From JAALLB01 sp017643495 (lineage in GTDB: Bacteria; Pseudomonadota; Alphaproteobacteria; Rhizobiales; Rhizobiaceae), in the NCBI GenBank assembly GCA_965216105.1, contig OZ244147.1, positions 1,054,001-1,118,000 of the forward strand: 64,000 nt of DNA. The letters run 5' to 3'. The notes beneath the pieces are model-generated. The model made no database searches. It had not been told where the DNA came from and was given only the letters and a program-made list of their open reading frames with translations. The position numbers and the translations under genes were made by a program. Of this stretch, positions 36,080 to 44,300 are shown in pieces (position 1 is the stretch's first letter; every line of letters begins with the position of its first letter).

Positions 36080-36159
36080 AGCCCGGGTCGCAAAAAGCGG
36101 AATAAATGACGGGAAAGCGTTTGACCTTGTGCGGTCATCGACTTACCCTTGATCCTGAT

Positions 36160-36290
36160 GGTGCCCATTTTCGGAATTGGGGCTGAGAAAGATGCCGGTG
36201 CGGTTGACCCAAACAGGGGACCAAGACGGTGACCGTCATGACAAAATGACAAACGTGCTTCCGGGGAAGCGCGTGCCTTTTCTTTTTCAG
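36160..36290 (+). promoter_or_regulatory. Structured leader upstream of the cbiX operon (possible divergent cobalamin-type riboswitch or operator)
   Basis: The 308-base gap before the small His-rich gene has no convincing ORF but several folded elements: GGTGCCC at 36160, GCCGGTG at 36194, the palindrome GACGGT-G-ACCGTC (36225-36237) running into GTCATGAC (36235-36242), and the hairpin GCTTCC-GG-GGAAGC (36257-36270). The order GGTGCC...GCCGGTG...ACGGTGAC loosely recalls the cobalamin riboswitch core, but the diagnostic B12 box and the GCCACTG element are not seen. The assignment is weak. Confidence 0.3.
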
Positions 36291-36387
36291 CAACAATCCG
36301 GTCGGTTCAGGGCATTGCAGGTCAGCGTGCTGCTGTTTCTTTCAGCCGAAGCTGACCATGCGGCACAAGAAGTGAAAGGATTTTGAC

Positions 36388-36618
36388 ATGAAGTTTTTCC
36401 AGACCCTGCCGGCAGCTGTGCTGCTCTCAATGGCTTTCAGTGGTCAGGCTCTCGCCCATGCCGGGCATATCGGGGAGCTTGCAGGCCACTCGCACTGGGT
36501 CGGGGTTGGTGCACTTGTCGTAGCTGGCGCTCTTGCTGCAATTGTGGGCAAGCTTGCCCAGAAGGATGAAGAAAAGGAAGAAGTTGCCGATGCCGAAACC
36601 GCTGAAGAGGCGGCCTGA
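36388..36618 (+). CDS. Small His-rich membrane protein at the head of the cbiX operon (DUF6732-like)
   Basis: A 76-residue protein with a signal-like N-terminus (about residues 1-24, ending ALA). A His cluster HAGHIGELAGHSHWVG follows at about 25-40, then one transmembrane helix (ALVVAGALAAIVGKLA) and an acidic Glu-rich tail. The family is known to me only as a small uncharacterised protein found near cobalamin genes. Its histidines and its place two bases before cbiX suggest periplasmic metal (cobalt) handling; that is inference. Confidence 0.65.
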   Translation: MKFFQTLPAAVLLSMAFSGQALAHAGHIGELAGHSHWVGVGALVVAGALAAIVGKLAQKDEEKEEVADAETAEEAA

Positions 36619-36620
36619 AC

Positions 36621-37775
36621 ATGTCCGAGAAACTGGGAATCATGGTTTGTGGCCATGGCAGCCGAAACCAGAATGCAGCGAAGGAATTCTCCAAGGTTGC
36701 GACCGGCCTGAAGGAACTTTTTCCGGAACTGCCTGTCGAATACGGCTATCTTGAATTTTGCAATCCCGTGATCCATTCGGGGCTTGATTCACTTCGTGAC
36801 CAGGGGGTCACACGTGTCCTCGCCGTGCCTGGAATGCTGTTTGCTGCAGGCCATGCCAAGAATGACATACCGTCCGTGCTGAATACCTACGCTGCCCAGA
36901 ATCCGGGCATGGCCGTTGAATATGGACGGGAGCTTGGGGTTGACCTGAAGATGATCAGGGCCGCTGCCGAGCGCATTGACGAGGCGATCGCGGCCTGCGA
37001 AACGCAGGTTGATCCGCATGATACCCTGCTCATGGTTGTCGGTCGTGGTTCCTCCGATCCCGACGCCAACTCAAATGTGGCCAAGGTGATGCGCATGCTC
37101 TGGGAAGGAAAGGGCTTTGGGTGGGGGGAGACCTGTTATTCCGGGGTGACATTCCCGCTGGTTGAGCCGGCGCTCGAGCATGCTGCGAAACTCGGTTACA
37201 AGCGAATTGTCATCTTTCCGTACTTTCTGTTTACCGGTGTGCTGATCAAGCGCATTTATGCCTATACGGACGAGGTTGCCGCCCGCCATCCCGATATCGA
37301 GTTCGTCAAGGCAGGTTACCTTAATGACCATCCGCTGGTGCTGGACACGTTTCGCGACCGGGTGAACGAGATTGTCGAGGGTTCGGCGGTAATGAACTGC
37401 CAGATGTGCAAGTATCGTGAGCAGGTGCTTGGTTTCGAAGACCAGGTCGGACTTGCCCAGGAAAGCCATCATCATCACGTTGAGGGAATCGGCGGGGGGC
37501 TGGAAAACTGTCCCTGCGAGGGTGATTGCGATGCTTCCTGCAGGGAAGAGGAGTTCTGCCTCAAGCATGGCCTGCCATGGACGCCGGTGCACAGTCATGC
37601 GTCTCCCGGCCCTCTGGAGCCGCAAGGCGACCATCATCATCACCACCACGGGCATTCACACAGTCATTCGCACAGTCATGATCATGGCCATTCCCACGGG
37701 CATGACCATGACCACCATCATCATCCCTATCCGCATGCGGATCATCCGCACGGACCGGAGAGCATGAAGAAGTGA
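36621..37775 (+). CDS. cbiX: Sirohydrochlorin cobaltochelatase CbiX with iron-sulfur motif and His-rich tail
   Basis: A 384-residue long-form CbiX that inserts cobalt into sirohydrochlorin. Two chelatase repeats occupy about 1-250, with metal-binding His12 in CGHGSRNQ and AAGHAKNDIP near 75. Met258-x-Cys260-x-x-Cys263 matches the MxCxxC iron-sulfur motif reported for Bacillus megaterium CbiX. A second Cys group follows (297, 299, 303, 307, 313), then a tail at about 330-378 made largely of His with Gly, Ser and Asp. GAGGCGG lies before the ATG. It implies early cobalt insertion. Confidence 0.92.
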   Translation: MSEKLGIMVCGHGSRNQNAAKEFSKVATGLKELFPELPVEYGYLEFCNPVIHSGLDSLRDQGVTRVLAVPGMLFAAGHAKNDIPSVLNTYAAQNPGMAVEYGRELGVDLKMIRAAAERIDEAIAACETQVDPHDTLLMVVGRGSSDPDANSNVAKVMRMLWEGKGFGWGETCYSGVTFPLVEPALEHAAKLGYKRIVIFPYFLFTGVLIKRIYAYTDEVAARHPDIEFVKAGYLNDHPLVLDTFRDRVNEIVEGSAVMNCQMCKYREQVLGFEDQVGLAQESHHHHVEGIGGGLENCPCEGDCDASCREEEFCLKHGLPWTPVHSHASPGPLEPQGDHHHHHHGHSHSHSHSHDHGHSHGHDHDHHHHPYPHADHPHGPESMKK

Positions 37776-37777
37776 TG

Positions 37778-38413
37778 ATGGCCGTGGCCGATTATATCCA
37801 CGATCCGGACGAGATTTACAGGCAGTCCTTTGCAACGGTTGAGCGCGAGGCGCGACTCGACCGGTTGCCGGAAGCAATGCAGCCACTGGCAATGCGGCTG
37901 ATTCATTCTTGCGGAATGATCGACATACTTGATGACCTCGATTTTTCAGGTGGCGCTGCCGAAGCGGGAATTGCTGCGCTGAAAACGGAACGTCCCATGG
38001 TTCACTGCGATGTCGAGATGGTAAAGGCAGGAATCACGCGCAAGTTTCTTCCACCGGAGACAAGGCTTGTATGTACGCTTAACGAGCAGGAGGTACCTGA
38101 CCGTGCCAAGGCAATCGGCAATACCCGATCCGCAGCTGCGGTTGAATTCTGGGAAGAACTCGAAGGGTCGATTGTCGTCATCGGGAACGCGCCCACGGCA
38201 CTATTCCATTTGCTGGATCGCATCGCCGGTGGCGAGGCCAAGCCTGCACTGATTATCGGAATTCCGGTTGGTTTCATCGGAGCGGCAGAATCGAAAGCGG
38301 CTCTGGCGGGCAATGAACTCGGCCTTGAGTTCGTTACGGTACATGGCCGGCGGGGCGGCTCTGCAATGGCGGCCAGCATTGTCAACGCGCTGGCGAGCGG
38401 ATTGAAATCATGA
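37778..38413 (+). CDS. cobH: Precorrin-8X / cobalt-precorrin-8 methylmutase
   Basis: A 211-residue CobH/CbiC enzyme that moves the methyl group from C11 to C12 to form (hydrogeno)cobyrinate. The catalytic histidine lies in MRLIHSCGMIDI (about residue 41), and conserved parts are VHCDVEMVKAGI, NTRSAAAVEFW, GNAPTALFHLLD and GIPVGFIGAAESK. Three start codons in a row overlap the cbiX stop (GTG 37772, ATG 37775, ATG 37778); I chose the last for its spacing from AAGAAG. It overlaps cobL by four bases. Confidence 0.94.
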   Translation: MAVADYIHDPDEIYRQSFATVEREARLDRLPEAMQPLAMRLIHSCGMIDILDDLDFSGGAAEAGIAALKTERPMVHCDVEMVKAGITRKFLPPETRLVCTLNEQEVPDRAKAIGNTRSAAAVEFWEELEGSIVVIGNAPTALFHLLDRIAGGEAKPALIIGIPVGFIGAAESKAALAGNELGLEFVTVHGRRGGSAMAASIVNALASGLKS

Positions 38414-39612
38414 GCAATGCCTGGCTGGACATTGTCGGCATAGGTGAGGATGGTGTCGATGGCCTGTCTGCCGATGCGCTTGCCCGGGTGTCAGAGGCAG
38501 AAATCATCATTGGCGGTGATCGCCATCACAAACTGGCTCCAAACCCTGACGCCAAACGCATTGCCTGGCCATCTCCGTTTGATGCGATGATTGATGAAAT
38601 CCGTTCCCACAAGGGACGGCGCATCGTAATTCTGGTGACCGGCGACCCTCTCTGGTTTTCTGTTGGTGCTCGAATTCTGAAGGCAATTCCGGCTGAGGAA
38701 GTGCGTTTTTTCCCGCAGCTTTCAGCCTTTCAGTGGGCGGCTTGCAGAATGGGGTGGAGCCTGGCTGACTGTGATACTGTCACGGTACACGGCAGGGCAG
38801 TTGAACAGATCATTCCCCATTTTGCGCCGCGCGCCAGATTGTTTGTCCTGACCCGGGACGGGGATACGCCACGTGAAGTGGCTGCACTGCTTTGCAAGAC
38901 AGGCTATTCGCGGAGCCGGATAAGCGTACTGTCTGCCTTGGGTGGGCGTGATGAAAGCAGAATGGACGGCATTGCGGAAAACTGGTCTGCGCGCGCTCCT
39001 GATTTTCATACACTCGCGATAGAATGCGTTGCGGATGAGGGACTGGATTTCCACTCCCGGTCTGGCGGTTTGCCTGATGCGGCTTTCGTTCATGACGGGC
39101 AATTGACCAAACAGGCTGTTCGTGCCGTAACGCTCTCTTCGCTGGCCCCGTTTCCCGATGCCGTGCTTTGGGATATCGGTGCGGGGTGTGGCTCGGTGGC
39201 CGTCGAATGGATGCGCGCCAGCCGGGGTGCGGTTGCCCATGCCGTGGAGCCGGATGAAGGGCGATGTGGCATGATCAGGGAGAATGCCGTCAAGCTGGGC
39301 GTGCCCAAGCTGAACATTCTCCAGGGCATTGCCCCGGACAAACTTGAAGGACTGCCCCGGCCAGATGCAATTTTCATCGGCGGCGGTTTGACGACTGACG
39401 GTGTTTTCGAGGCTTGCTGGAATGCCCTGCGTCCGGGCGGACGACTGGTGGCCAATGCGGTAACAGTCGAAAGTGAAGCATGTCTGGGCAAATTGCATGG
39501 TCAACACGGGGGCAACCTCGTGCGGCTCGGTATCCAGACTGCCGAGCCTGTTGGCCGTTTCCGCGGCTGGAAACCGGCAATGCCGGTTACCCAATGGTCT
39601 GTGGTCAAGTGA
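38410..39612 (+). CDS. cobL: Precorrin-6Y C5,15-methyltransferase (decarboxylating), CbiE-CbiT fusion
   Basis: A 400-residue bifunctional enzyme. The N-terminal SAM-dependent tetrapyrrole methylase (CbiE-like, about 1-205) starts WLDIVGIGEDGVDGL and contains LVTGDPLWFSVGARI. The C-terminal CbiT-like Rossmann methyltransferase (about 230-400) has LWDIGAGCGSVAVEW and PDAIFIGGGLTTDGVFEACW. It methylates C5 and C15 and decarboxylates the C12 acetate. It overlaps cobH by ATGA and precedes cobI by 7 bases. Confidence 0.95.
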   Translation: MSNAWLDIVGIGEDGVDGLSADALARVSEAEIIIGGDRHHKLAPNPDAKRIAWPSPFDAMIDEIRSHKGRRIVILVTGDPLWFSVGARILKAIPAEEVRFFPQLSAFQWAACRMGWSLADCDTVTVHGRAVEQIIPHFAPRARLFVLTRDGDTPREVAALLCKTGYSRSRISVLSALGGRDESRMDGIAENWSARAPDFHTLAIECVADEGLDFHSRSGGLPDAAFVHDGQLTKQAVRAVTLSSLAPFPDAVLWDIGAGCGSVAVEWMRASRGAVAHAVEPDEGRCGMIRENAVKLGVPKLNILQGIAPDKLEGLPRPDAIFIGGGLTTDGVFEACWNALRPGGRLVANAVTVESEACLGKLHGQHGGNLVRLGIQTAEPVGRFRGWKPAMPVTQWSVVK

Positions 39613-39619
39613 GGTTTTC

Positions 39620-40360
39620 ATGAGTGGCACGCTTTACGGACTGGGTGTGGGGCCGGGGGACCCGGAACTGATTACCCTCAAGGCCCATCGCATTTTGAAG
39701 GCCTGTCCTGTTGTCGCCTATCCTGCGCCTGACGACGGGGAAAGCTTTGCCCGGTCCATTGTTTCAGAATATCTTGACCCTTCCCAGACTGAAATTCCCA
39801 TTGTTATTCCAATGCGGGTTGAGCGCTTTCCAGCTGCCCGGATCTATGACGAAAAGGCAGACGAGATTGCCGGTCACCTGAAAGCAGGCAGGGATGTCTG
39901 TGTGCTGTGCGAGGGGGATCCGTTTTTTTATGGGTCCTTCATGTATGTGTTTGAACGGCTGTCCGGGGAATTTGATTGCCAGATCGTACCCGGCATCTCT
40001 TCCCTCATGGCTTCGGCTGCTGCCCTGCAACGCCCGCTTGCCGCCCGCAACGATGTGCTGACCATCTGCCCGGCACCGCTTGATGACGATACCCTGCTTG
40101 CGCGGTTCTCTTCCGGCGATGCAATTGCCGTTATCAAGATCGGGCGGCATTTTGCCCGGATACGCGCACTCATAGAAGAAGCCGGACTGATGGCGCGTGC
40201 CGGATATCTGGAGCGGGTCAGTCTTGAAGAACAGAAGATCATGCCGTTGGCGCGTGTACCGGATGACAAGGCTCCCTATTTCTCCATGATCCTGATCTAC
40301 AAGGGCGCCGAAGACTGGATCGGCAATCTTGCAATACCGGTTGAGGGCATGACCGGATGA
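39620..40360 (+). CDS. cobI: Precorrin-2 C20-methyltransferase
   Basis: A 246-residue tetrapyrrole methylase (CobI/CbiL) using SAM to methylate C20. It opens with GTLYGLGVGPGDPELITLKAHR, has VLCEGDPFFYGSFMYVFERL (about 95-114) and VPGISSLMASAAALQRPLA, and the late IKIGRHFARI. An in-frame extension into cobL exists upstream, but the ATG at 39620 aligns with the family start and has GAGG before it. It overlaps cobJ by four bases. Confidence 0.95.
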   Translation: MSGTLYGLGVGPGDPELITLKAHRILKACPVVAYPAPDDGESFARSIVSEYLDPSQTEIPIVIPMRVERFPAARIYDEKADEIAGHLKAGRDVCVLCEGDPFFYGSFMYVFERLSGEFDCQIVPGISSLMASAAALQRPLAARNDVLTICPAPLDDDTLLARFSSGDAIAVIKIGRHFARIRALIEEAGLMARAGYLERVSLEEQKIMPLARVPDDKAPYFSMILIYKGAEDWIGNLAIPVEGMTG

Positions 40361-42171
40361 CAAGCATTATCATTCTTTCCGACAGTGCTTTTGAAACGGC
40401 CAGCAGGATCAAGCAGGTTACGGGAGGCAGCATTGAAGGGCTGGCCACACGCTGCAGCCGGGCTGACACCACGTTTGATGATACCCGGACACACATGCAA
40501 ACGCGCTTCAGGGCTGGCGAGCCGGTTATTGCAGTCATGGCGGCCGGTGCCATCATAAGGCTGTTGGCGCCCCTGCTTGCCGACAAGCAGAAAGAGCCGC
40601 CTGTTCTTGCCGTAGCTGAAGACGGTACTTCCGTGGTGCCGCTGCTTGGGGGACATCATGGCGCGAATGACCTGGCTGAACAGGTAGCCGTGGGCCTTGA
40701 AGCGCATGCGGCCATAACCACGGCCGGCGATTTGAGGTTTGGCATTGCCCTCGACAATCCGCCCGAAGGCTGGACGCTGGCCAATCCCGAAAACGCAAAG
40801 AACGTCATGGCGGCGCTATTGTCGGGTGATGAAGTGCGGCTTCAGGGCAGGTATATCAATGGCGCACGCTGGCTGATGGAAAGCAGGTTGCCGCTCGATG
40901 ATGACGGGGAATGCGTGATCAGCACCTCGGAAACGGTTCGTGATCATGCACCGCTGGAACTCGTTTATTATCCACGCCGCCATGTGCTGGGTGTCGGATG
41001 CGAACGCGGTGCCGAACCTTCCGAAGTGATCGGCCTCGTCAAACAGGCATTGGCTGACCATAGCCTGCCACCCGCCTGCATAGCCGCAGTCGCCTCGATT
41101 GACCTGAAGGCGGACGAGGTGGCAATTCATGCTGTGGCGGAGCATCTGGGCGTACCGGCAATATTCTTTGATGCGGCGAGACTGGAACAGGAAACACCGC
41201 GTCTTGCCAATCCATCCGATGTGGTTTTCGCGGAAGTGGGGTGTCATGGCGTTGCGGAAGGTGCAGCGCTTGCGGCAACAGGGGATGATGGCCTTCTCGT
41301 CCAGCAAAAGAAGAAATCGAAACGGGCAACGGTTGCGATTGCGCGTGCACAGGAAATACTCGACATGAATGATATCGGCAAGGCTCGTGGAAAGCTGTTC
41401 GTTGTTGGCATTGGGCCGGGACAGGAAGGCTGGCGTTCGCCCGAAGTAACCCGAATGATCGGTGCATCAACGGACCTGGTTGGCTATACGCTTTACCTTG
41501 ATCTGATCGCCCAGGTTTCGGAAGGAAAAGTGCGACATGATTTCGACCTTGGCAAAGAGGAAGACCGTGTGCGCCATGCCATGGAGCTGGCAGGCGAGGG
41601 AAAGGATGTCGCTCTTGTCTGTTCCGGTGACGCCGGCATTTATGCCATGGCAACGCTTGTCTTTGAACTTTTGGCCGATGGCGGATTGAGCGACCAGGCC
41701 AGACGTATCGGAATTGAGGTTTCACCGGGAATTTCTGCATTGCAGGCTGCTGCGGCAAGGGCTGGTGCACCTTTGGGGCACGACTTTTGTACCATCTCCC
41801 TGTCTGACCTGCTTACCCCCTGGGAATCAATCAAGATGCGCGTCAAGGCTGCTGCGGAAGGTGATTTTGTCATTGCTTTCTACAACCCGGTCTCCAAGCG
41901 CCGCCGTACCCAGCTTGCCCATGCCAGGGAAGTCCTGCTCAATCATCGCCCGGCCGATACGCCGGTCATCCTGGCAACCAATCTCGGGCGCGAGGGAGAA
42001 CTGGTCCGGGTTGTTCCGCTTAGTGAACTCAAGGTTGATGATGTGGACATGCTGACCGTGGTGATTGTCGGCTCATCGGATACAAAAACAGTGAAAACAG
42101 GAGACGGCAAAACCTGGGTTTACACACCACGCGGCTATTCGGCCAAAGAAGGCACGGGGATCAATACATGA
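40357..42171 (+). CDS. cobJ: CbiG-CobJ fusion: cobalt-precorrin-5A hydrolase / precorrin-3B C17-methyltransferase
   Basis: A 604-residue fusion. Residues 1-330 carry the full CbiG layout: an N-domain with VMAAGAIIRLLAPLLADK and VVPLLGGHHGANDLAE, a middle part, and a CobE-like C-domain with LGVGCERGAEPSEV and ASIDLKADEVAI. A short basic linker QQKKKSKRATV follows. The CobJ/CbiH methylase starts KLFVVGIGPGQEGW at about 345 and contains LVCSGDAGIYAMA and IEVSPGISALQAAAARAGAPLG. CbiG opens the ring lactone in the anaerobic route; CobJ/CbiH contracts the ring and methylates C17. Having all CbiG parts, not only CobE, favours cobalt-containing substrates. Confidence 0.93.
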   Translation: MTSIIILSDSAFETASRIKQVTGGSIEGLATRCSRADTTFDDTRTHMQTRFRAGEPVIAVMAAGAIIRLLAPLLADKQKEPPVLAVAEDGTSVVPLLGGHHGANDLAEQVAVGLEAHAAITTAGDLRFGIALDNPPEGWTLANPENAKNVMAALLSGDEVRLQGRYINGARWLMESRLPLDDDGECVISTSETVRDHAPLELVYYPRRHVLGVGCERGAEPSEVIGLVKQALADHSLPPACIAAVASIDLKADEVAIHAVAEHLGVPAIFFDAARLEQETPRLANPSDVVFAEVGCHGVAEGAALAATGDDGLLVQQKKKSKRATVAIARAQEILDMNDIGKARGKLFVVGIGPGQEGWRSPEVTRMIGASTDLVGYTLYLDLIAQVSEGKVRHDFDLGKEEDRVRHAMELAGEGKDVALVCSGDAGIYAMATLVFELLADGGLSDQARRIGIEVSPGISALQAAAARAGAPLGHDFCTISLSDLLTPWESIKMRVKAAAEGDFVIAFYNPVSKRRRTQLAHAREVLLNHRPADTPVILATNLGREGELVRVVPLSELKVDDVDMLTVVIVGSSDTKTVKTGDGKTWVYTPRGYSAKEGTGINT

Positions 42172-42953
42172 CAGTCTATTTCATTGGAGCCGGACCAGGG
42201 GCGCCTGATCTCATTACCGTTCGCGGACTGCGGCTGATAGAGCGTTGCCCGGTCTGCCTTTATGCCGGATCACTTGTGCCCGAGGAAATCGTCGCTGCCG
42301 CGCCGCAAGATGCCCAGGTCGATGATACTGCGCCGATGCATCTTGACGAGATTGTCGGGATGATCCGCCAGGCCCATGCGGAAGGCAAGGATGTAGCGCG
42401 GGTTCATTCCGGTGATCCCTCGATTTACGGGGCAACGGCTGAGCAGATGCGCAGGCTGGACGAGCTTGAAATTCCGTATGAAGTGGTGCCCGGTGTGCCG
42501 GCATTTGCCGGGGCAGCCGCTGCACTCAAAGCGGAACTCACCCTGCCGGAAATCGCCCAGACGATCATTGTTACCCGTACCGGCATGAAGGCTTCTTCCA
42601 TGCCTGAAGGTGAGCAGCTGGAAACACTTGGCCAGTCTGGCGCGACCCTGGCCATACACCTTTCCATTCGCAATCTGGTTTATGTCAGGGAAGCCCTTGA
42701 ACCATATTACGGGGCAGATTGCCCTGTGGTTATTGCCTACCGGGCAACATGGCCGGACGAGCTTTACATTCGTACCACGCTTGCAGGGATGAAGGATGAG
42801 GTGCGAAAGCACAAGATAACCCGTACAGCACTCATTCTGGTTGGTCCTGTGCTGGGCAATGCCAGTTTTCGCGACAGTGACCTCTACAATGCCGATTACA
42901 GCCATGTTTTGCGCAACAAGGGCAAAAAGCGCAAGGTGAAAGGCGATGCCTGA
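42168..42953 (+). CDS. cobM: Precorrin-4 C11-methyltransferase
   Basis: A 261-residue CobM/CbiF enzyme that methylates C11 using SAM. Diagnostic stretches are TVYFIGAGPGAPDLITVRG at the start, VARVHSGDPSIYGATAEQM near 77, VVPGVPAFAGAAAALKAELTLPE near 105, and VIAYRATWPDE near 185. It has a basic C-terminal tail (RNKGKKRKVKGDA). It overlaps cobJ by ATGA and the following transporter by 8 bases. Confidence 0.95.
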   Translation: MTVYFIGAGPGAPDLITVRGLRLIERCPVCLYAGSLVPEEIVAAAPQDAQVDDTAPMHLDEIVGMIRQAHAEGKDVARVHSGDPSIYGATAEQMRRLDELEIPYEVVPGVPAFAGAAAALKAELTLPEIAQTIIVTRTGMKASSMPEGEQLETLGQSGATLAIHLSIRNLVYVREALEPYYGADCPVVIAYRATWPDELYIRTTLAGMKDEVRKHKITRTALILVGPVLGNASFRDSDLYNADYSHVLRNKGKKRKVKGDA

Positions 42954-43830
42954 AAAAGGGCATGCAACGGGCCGGGAAGGGCTGGGAATTTTGCTGATGG
43001 TTGTTGCCATGCTGACAATTCCCCTTGTTGACGGTATCGCAAAACACCTCAGCGCTTCCTATTCTCCCCTGTTCATAAGCTGGGCACGTTACGCAGTTGC
43101 CTGCATGATCATCCTGCCGGTTGCGCTTGTACGATCGGGCAAGGAAATGTTTCCGCGGCAGGATCTCGGGGCGCATACCCTGCGCACCGTTTTTCTCGTC
43201 ACGGCCATGACCCTCTATTTCATTTCGGTGTCCCGCATCCCGTTGGCCACTGCAATCACCGCCTATTTCGTTGGGCCTGTCATTGCAGTGCTGATTTCCG
43301 TGGTCTTCTTCCGCGAAGCTTTTACCATCCGGAAAGGGTTAAGCCTGGTTTTCGGCGTGATGGGAACGTTGCTGGTTCTGCGGCCGGGTGGTTCAACAGA
43401 TCCGGGCATATTGATGGCTTTTGGTGCAGGGTTCTTCTTTGCGCTTTACATGATTGCAACCCGACAGGCCTCCCGGCAGAGTGACCCGTTCAAGACGCTT
43501 ACATTCCAGTGTGTTGTCGGCATGTTTTTGCTGTTGCCCCAGGCGCTGGCAAGCTGGTCGTCTGTTGGGGTTGGGGACATGGGTTTCTTCATTGCCATGG
43601 GGTGCTTTTCCGCATTTGCGCATGTGCTCTCGATCATGGCGTTCCGATATGCAGATACAACCAGCCTGGCACCGCTCGTCTATCTGGAGCTGGTTGGTAC
43701 CAGCATTATCGGATACCTGGCCTTCAACGAGATACCCGGATTTTTCACGATTTCCGGTGCGCTGCTGATCGTGATGGCGGGGCTGGTACTGGTGGCGGGC
43801 AAGCGCCGGATACCCGACCCTGCCCACTGA
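42946..43830 (+). CDS. EamA/DMT family transporter coupled to cobM
   Basis: A 294-residue, ten-helix DMT transporter with two EamA repeats (about 15-145 and 160-290); the second ends FNEIPGFFTISGALLIVMAGLVLVAGKRR. Its start overlaps cobM by 8 bases, so it is translated from the cobalamin mRNA. A role in moving a cobalamin precursor or a byproduct such as acetaldehyde-derived metabolites is possible but unproven; chance read-through is the alternative. It ends the cbiX-cobM operon. Confidence 0.85.
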   Translation: MPEKGHATGREGLGILLMVVAMLTIPLVDGIAKHLSASYSPLFISWARYAVACMIILPVALVRSGKEMFPRQDLGAHTLRTVFLVTAMTLYFISVSRIPLATAITAYFVGPVIAVLISVVFFREAFTIRKGLSLVFGVMGTLLVLRPGGSTDPGILMAFGAGFFFALYMIATRQASRQSDPFKTLTFQCVVGMFLLLPQALASWSSVGVGDMGFFIAMGCFSAFAHVLSIMAFRYADTTSLAPLVYLELVGTSIIGYLAFNEIPGFFTISGALLIVMAGLVLVAGKRRIPDPAH

Positions 43831-43950
43831 ACAGATTTTTTATCTGCAAATGCGCTCGTTTGCTTTCAAGTCACGGAAATATATCAACTTCCGGAACCTT
43901 TTGCGCTTTTGGCAATTAAACAGTCAAAAGCAAAAAAGGAGAAAAAATTC

Positions 43951-44217
43951 ATGAAAACCCAACACGCCGTGATTGCGATTGCAGCTGCCGCGCTTGTTGC
44001 CTTGGGGGCGATTTATTTTGTTGAAGTCAACCAGACAGAAGAAGGTCAACTTCCCGAGGTTGATGTCTCGGTAAACAACGGCAAGATGCCGGAATATGAA
44101 GTCGAGACCGGTTCCGTAAAGGTCGGTTCGGAAAAGACCGAAGTAACTGTGCCTGAAGTCGAGATGAAGGAAAAAGAAGTCGAAGTTCCCACTCTCGAAG
44201 TAGAGCCTGCCCAGTAA
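43951..44217 (+). CDS. Small membrane-anchored acidic VPE-repeat protein
   Basis: An 88-residue protein with one N-terminal hydrophobic helix (about 6-25), either an uncleaved anchor or a signal peptide, then a low-complexity tail rich in Val, Glu, Pro and Lys with loose repeats such as LPEVDVSV, MPEYEVE, VPEVEMKE and VPTLEVE. AAAAAGGAG gives a strong ribosome-binding site nine bases before the ATG. It has its own terminator. I do not know the family; a cell-envelope structural role is a guess. Confidence 0.7.
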   Translation: MKTQHAVIAIAAAALVALGAIYFVEVNQTEEGQLPEVDVSVNNGKMPEYEVETGSVKVGSEKTEVTVPEVEMKEKEVEVPTLEVEPAQ

Positions 44218-44237
44218 CAGCAGGGTTTTAAACGTGG

Positions 44238-44264
44238 CCGTGGCCCATTCTGGCCACGGTTTTT
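44238..44264 (+). terminator. Rho-independent terminator after the VPE-repeat gene
   Basis: CCGTGGCC (44238-44245) pairs perfectly with GGCCACGG (44252-44259) over a six-base loop, followed by five T. It begins about 20 bases after the stop codon. Confidence 0.9.
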
Positions 44265-44300
44265 CCTTTGTACATTTTACAATTCTGAAAAGGCATTGAA

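Noticed and set aside
36181..36188. GGCTGAGA, a word typical of thiamine (TPP) riboswitches
   Set aside because: The other TPP-box elements are missing in the right order and the downstream genes are for cobalamin, not thiamine.
36177..36386. 69-codon frame in the cbiX leader
   Set aside because: No ribosome-binding site, no domain, and it covers the palindromic leader.
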